Below are positions 63,978 through 64,000 of a stretch of DNA of 64,000 nucleotides, one piece after another (the stretch's first letter is position 1; each line of letters starts with the position of its first letter). Location of the stretch: NCBI GenBank assembly GCA_029249445.1, contig JAQWHI010000003.1:93459-157458 (forward strand), given 5' to 3'. Position numbers and translations under genes: made by a program. The notes beneath the pieces were generated by a model, which was given only the letters and a program-made list of their open reading frames with translations, was not told the origin of the DNA and did not search any database. This DNA comes from Crocinitomicaceae bacterium. GTDB lineage: Bacteria > Bacteroidota > Bacteroidia > Flavobacteriales_D > Crocinitomicaceae.

Positions 63978-64000
63978 ATGTACTTGATGGTCTATCCTTG
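63978..64000 (+). CDS. Possible start of a second integrase gene, cut by the window edge
   Basis: ATG at 63978, with an in-frame TAA at 63951, opens MYLMVYP to the window end. The position relative to attR and the preceding direct repeats mirrors the first integrase, and the residues could begin the arm-binding strand of a Bacteroidota integrase. Only seven codons are visible, so this is weak. Confidence 0.25.

Noticed and set aside
1..64000. Insertion sequences or transposases
   Set aside because: No transposase-like protein or terminal inverted repeats flanked by target duplications were found; the only mobile-element enzyme is the tyrosine integrase.

Overview
The window looks like the chromosome of a marine-type member of the Bacteroidota, most likely Flavobacteriales. 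The evidence is a green-tuned proteorhodopsin, a type IX secretion (gliding-type) C-terminal domain, IPExxxVDY and DUF5686-type proteins, a MoaC-MoaB fusion, and promoters of the Bacteroidota form (TTG, 19 bases, TAnnTTTG) ahead of several genes. The species cannot be named from the sequence.

Layout. Positions 1-3870 hold a gene tail, an MMPL/RND exporter and a short-chain polyprenyl diphosphate synthase. Positions 4041-7152 hold an orphan lipoprotein, a decayed ECF sigma factor gene and a DEAD-box RNA helicase. Positions 7310-23140 (minus strand) are a complete division and cell wall cluster in the order mraZ-rsmH-ftsL-ftsI-murE-mraY-murD-ftsW-murG-murC-ftsQ-ftsA-ftsZ-yqeY. It starts at a putative MraZ-autoregulated promoter and ends at a good terminator. 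An EamA transporter and proteorhodopsin follow (23399-25132), then rplU-rpmA and serS (25644-27862).

Positions 28002-33882 are a molybdenum cofactor operon: moeA, a ModE-like regulator, mobA, moaD, moeB, moaE, moaCB, moaA. A palindrome with ModE-operator geometry lies directly before the regulator gene. Positions 33944-40873 hold a 52-residue membrane protein, class I fumarase, an IPExxxVDY protein, pyruvate kinase and glycine decarboxylase. Positions 41043-45401 pair a second DNA polymerase III alpha subunit with DinB, a probable damage-inducible mutagenesis pair, and each gene has its own upstream palindrome. Positions 45411-57749 carry envelope and redox genes: MsrA, a TPR protein, a lipoprotein, a radical SAM protein, a DUF5686-type outer membrane protein, a large PKD/T9SS protein, an epimerase, heme A synthase and a TauE permease.

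The accessory part is 57899-64000. A complete tRNA-Ile(CAU) gene is followed by a tyrosine integrase and cargo, and the block ends in a 71-base exact duplicate of most of the tRNA. This defines a 5,776-base integrative element. Its cargo is a secreted protein, a repeat-tailed lipoprotein with a frame problem, a small unknown protein, and a 487-residue fusion of five 20-residue leucine-rich repeats to a Vsr-like PD-(D/E)XK nuclease. That fusion is the best candidate here for an undescribed defence or inter-element competition system. Just past the right end, new direct repeats and the start of an open reading frame suggest a second element in tandem.
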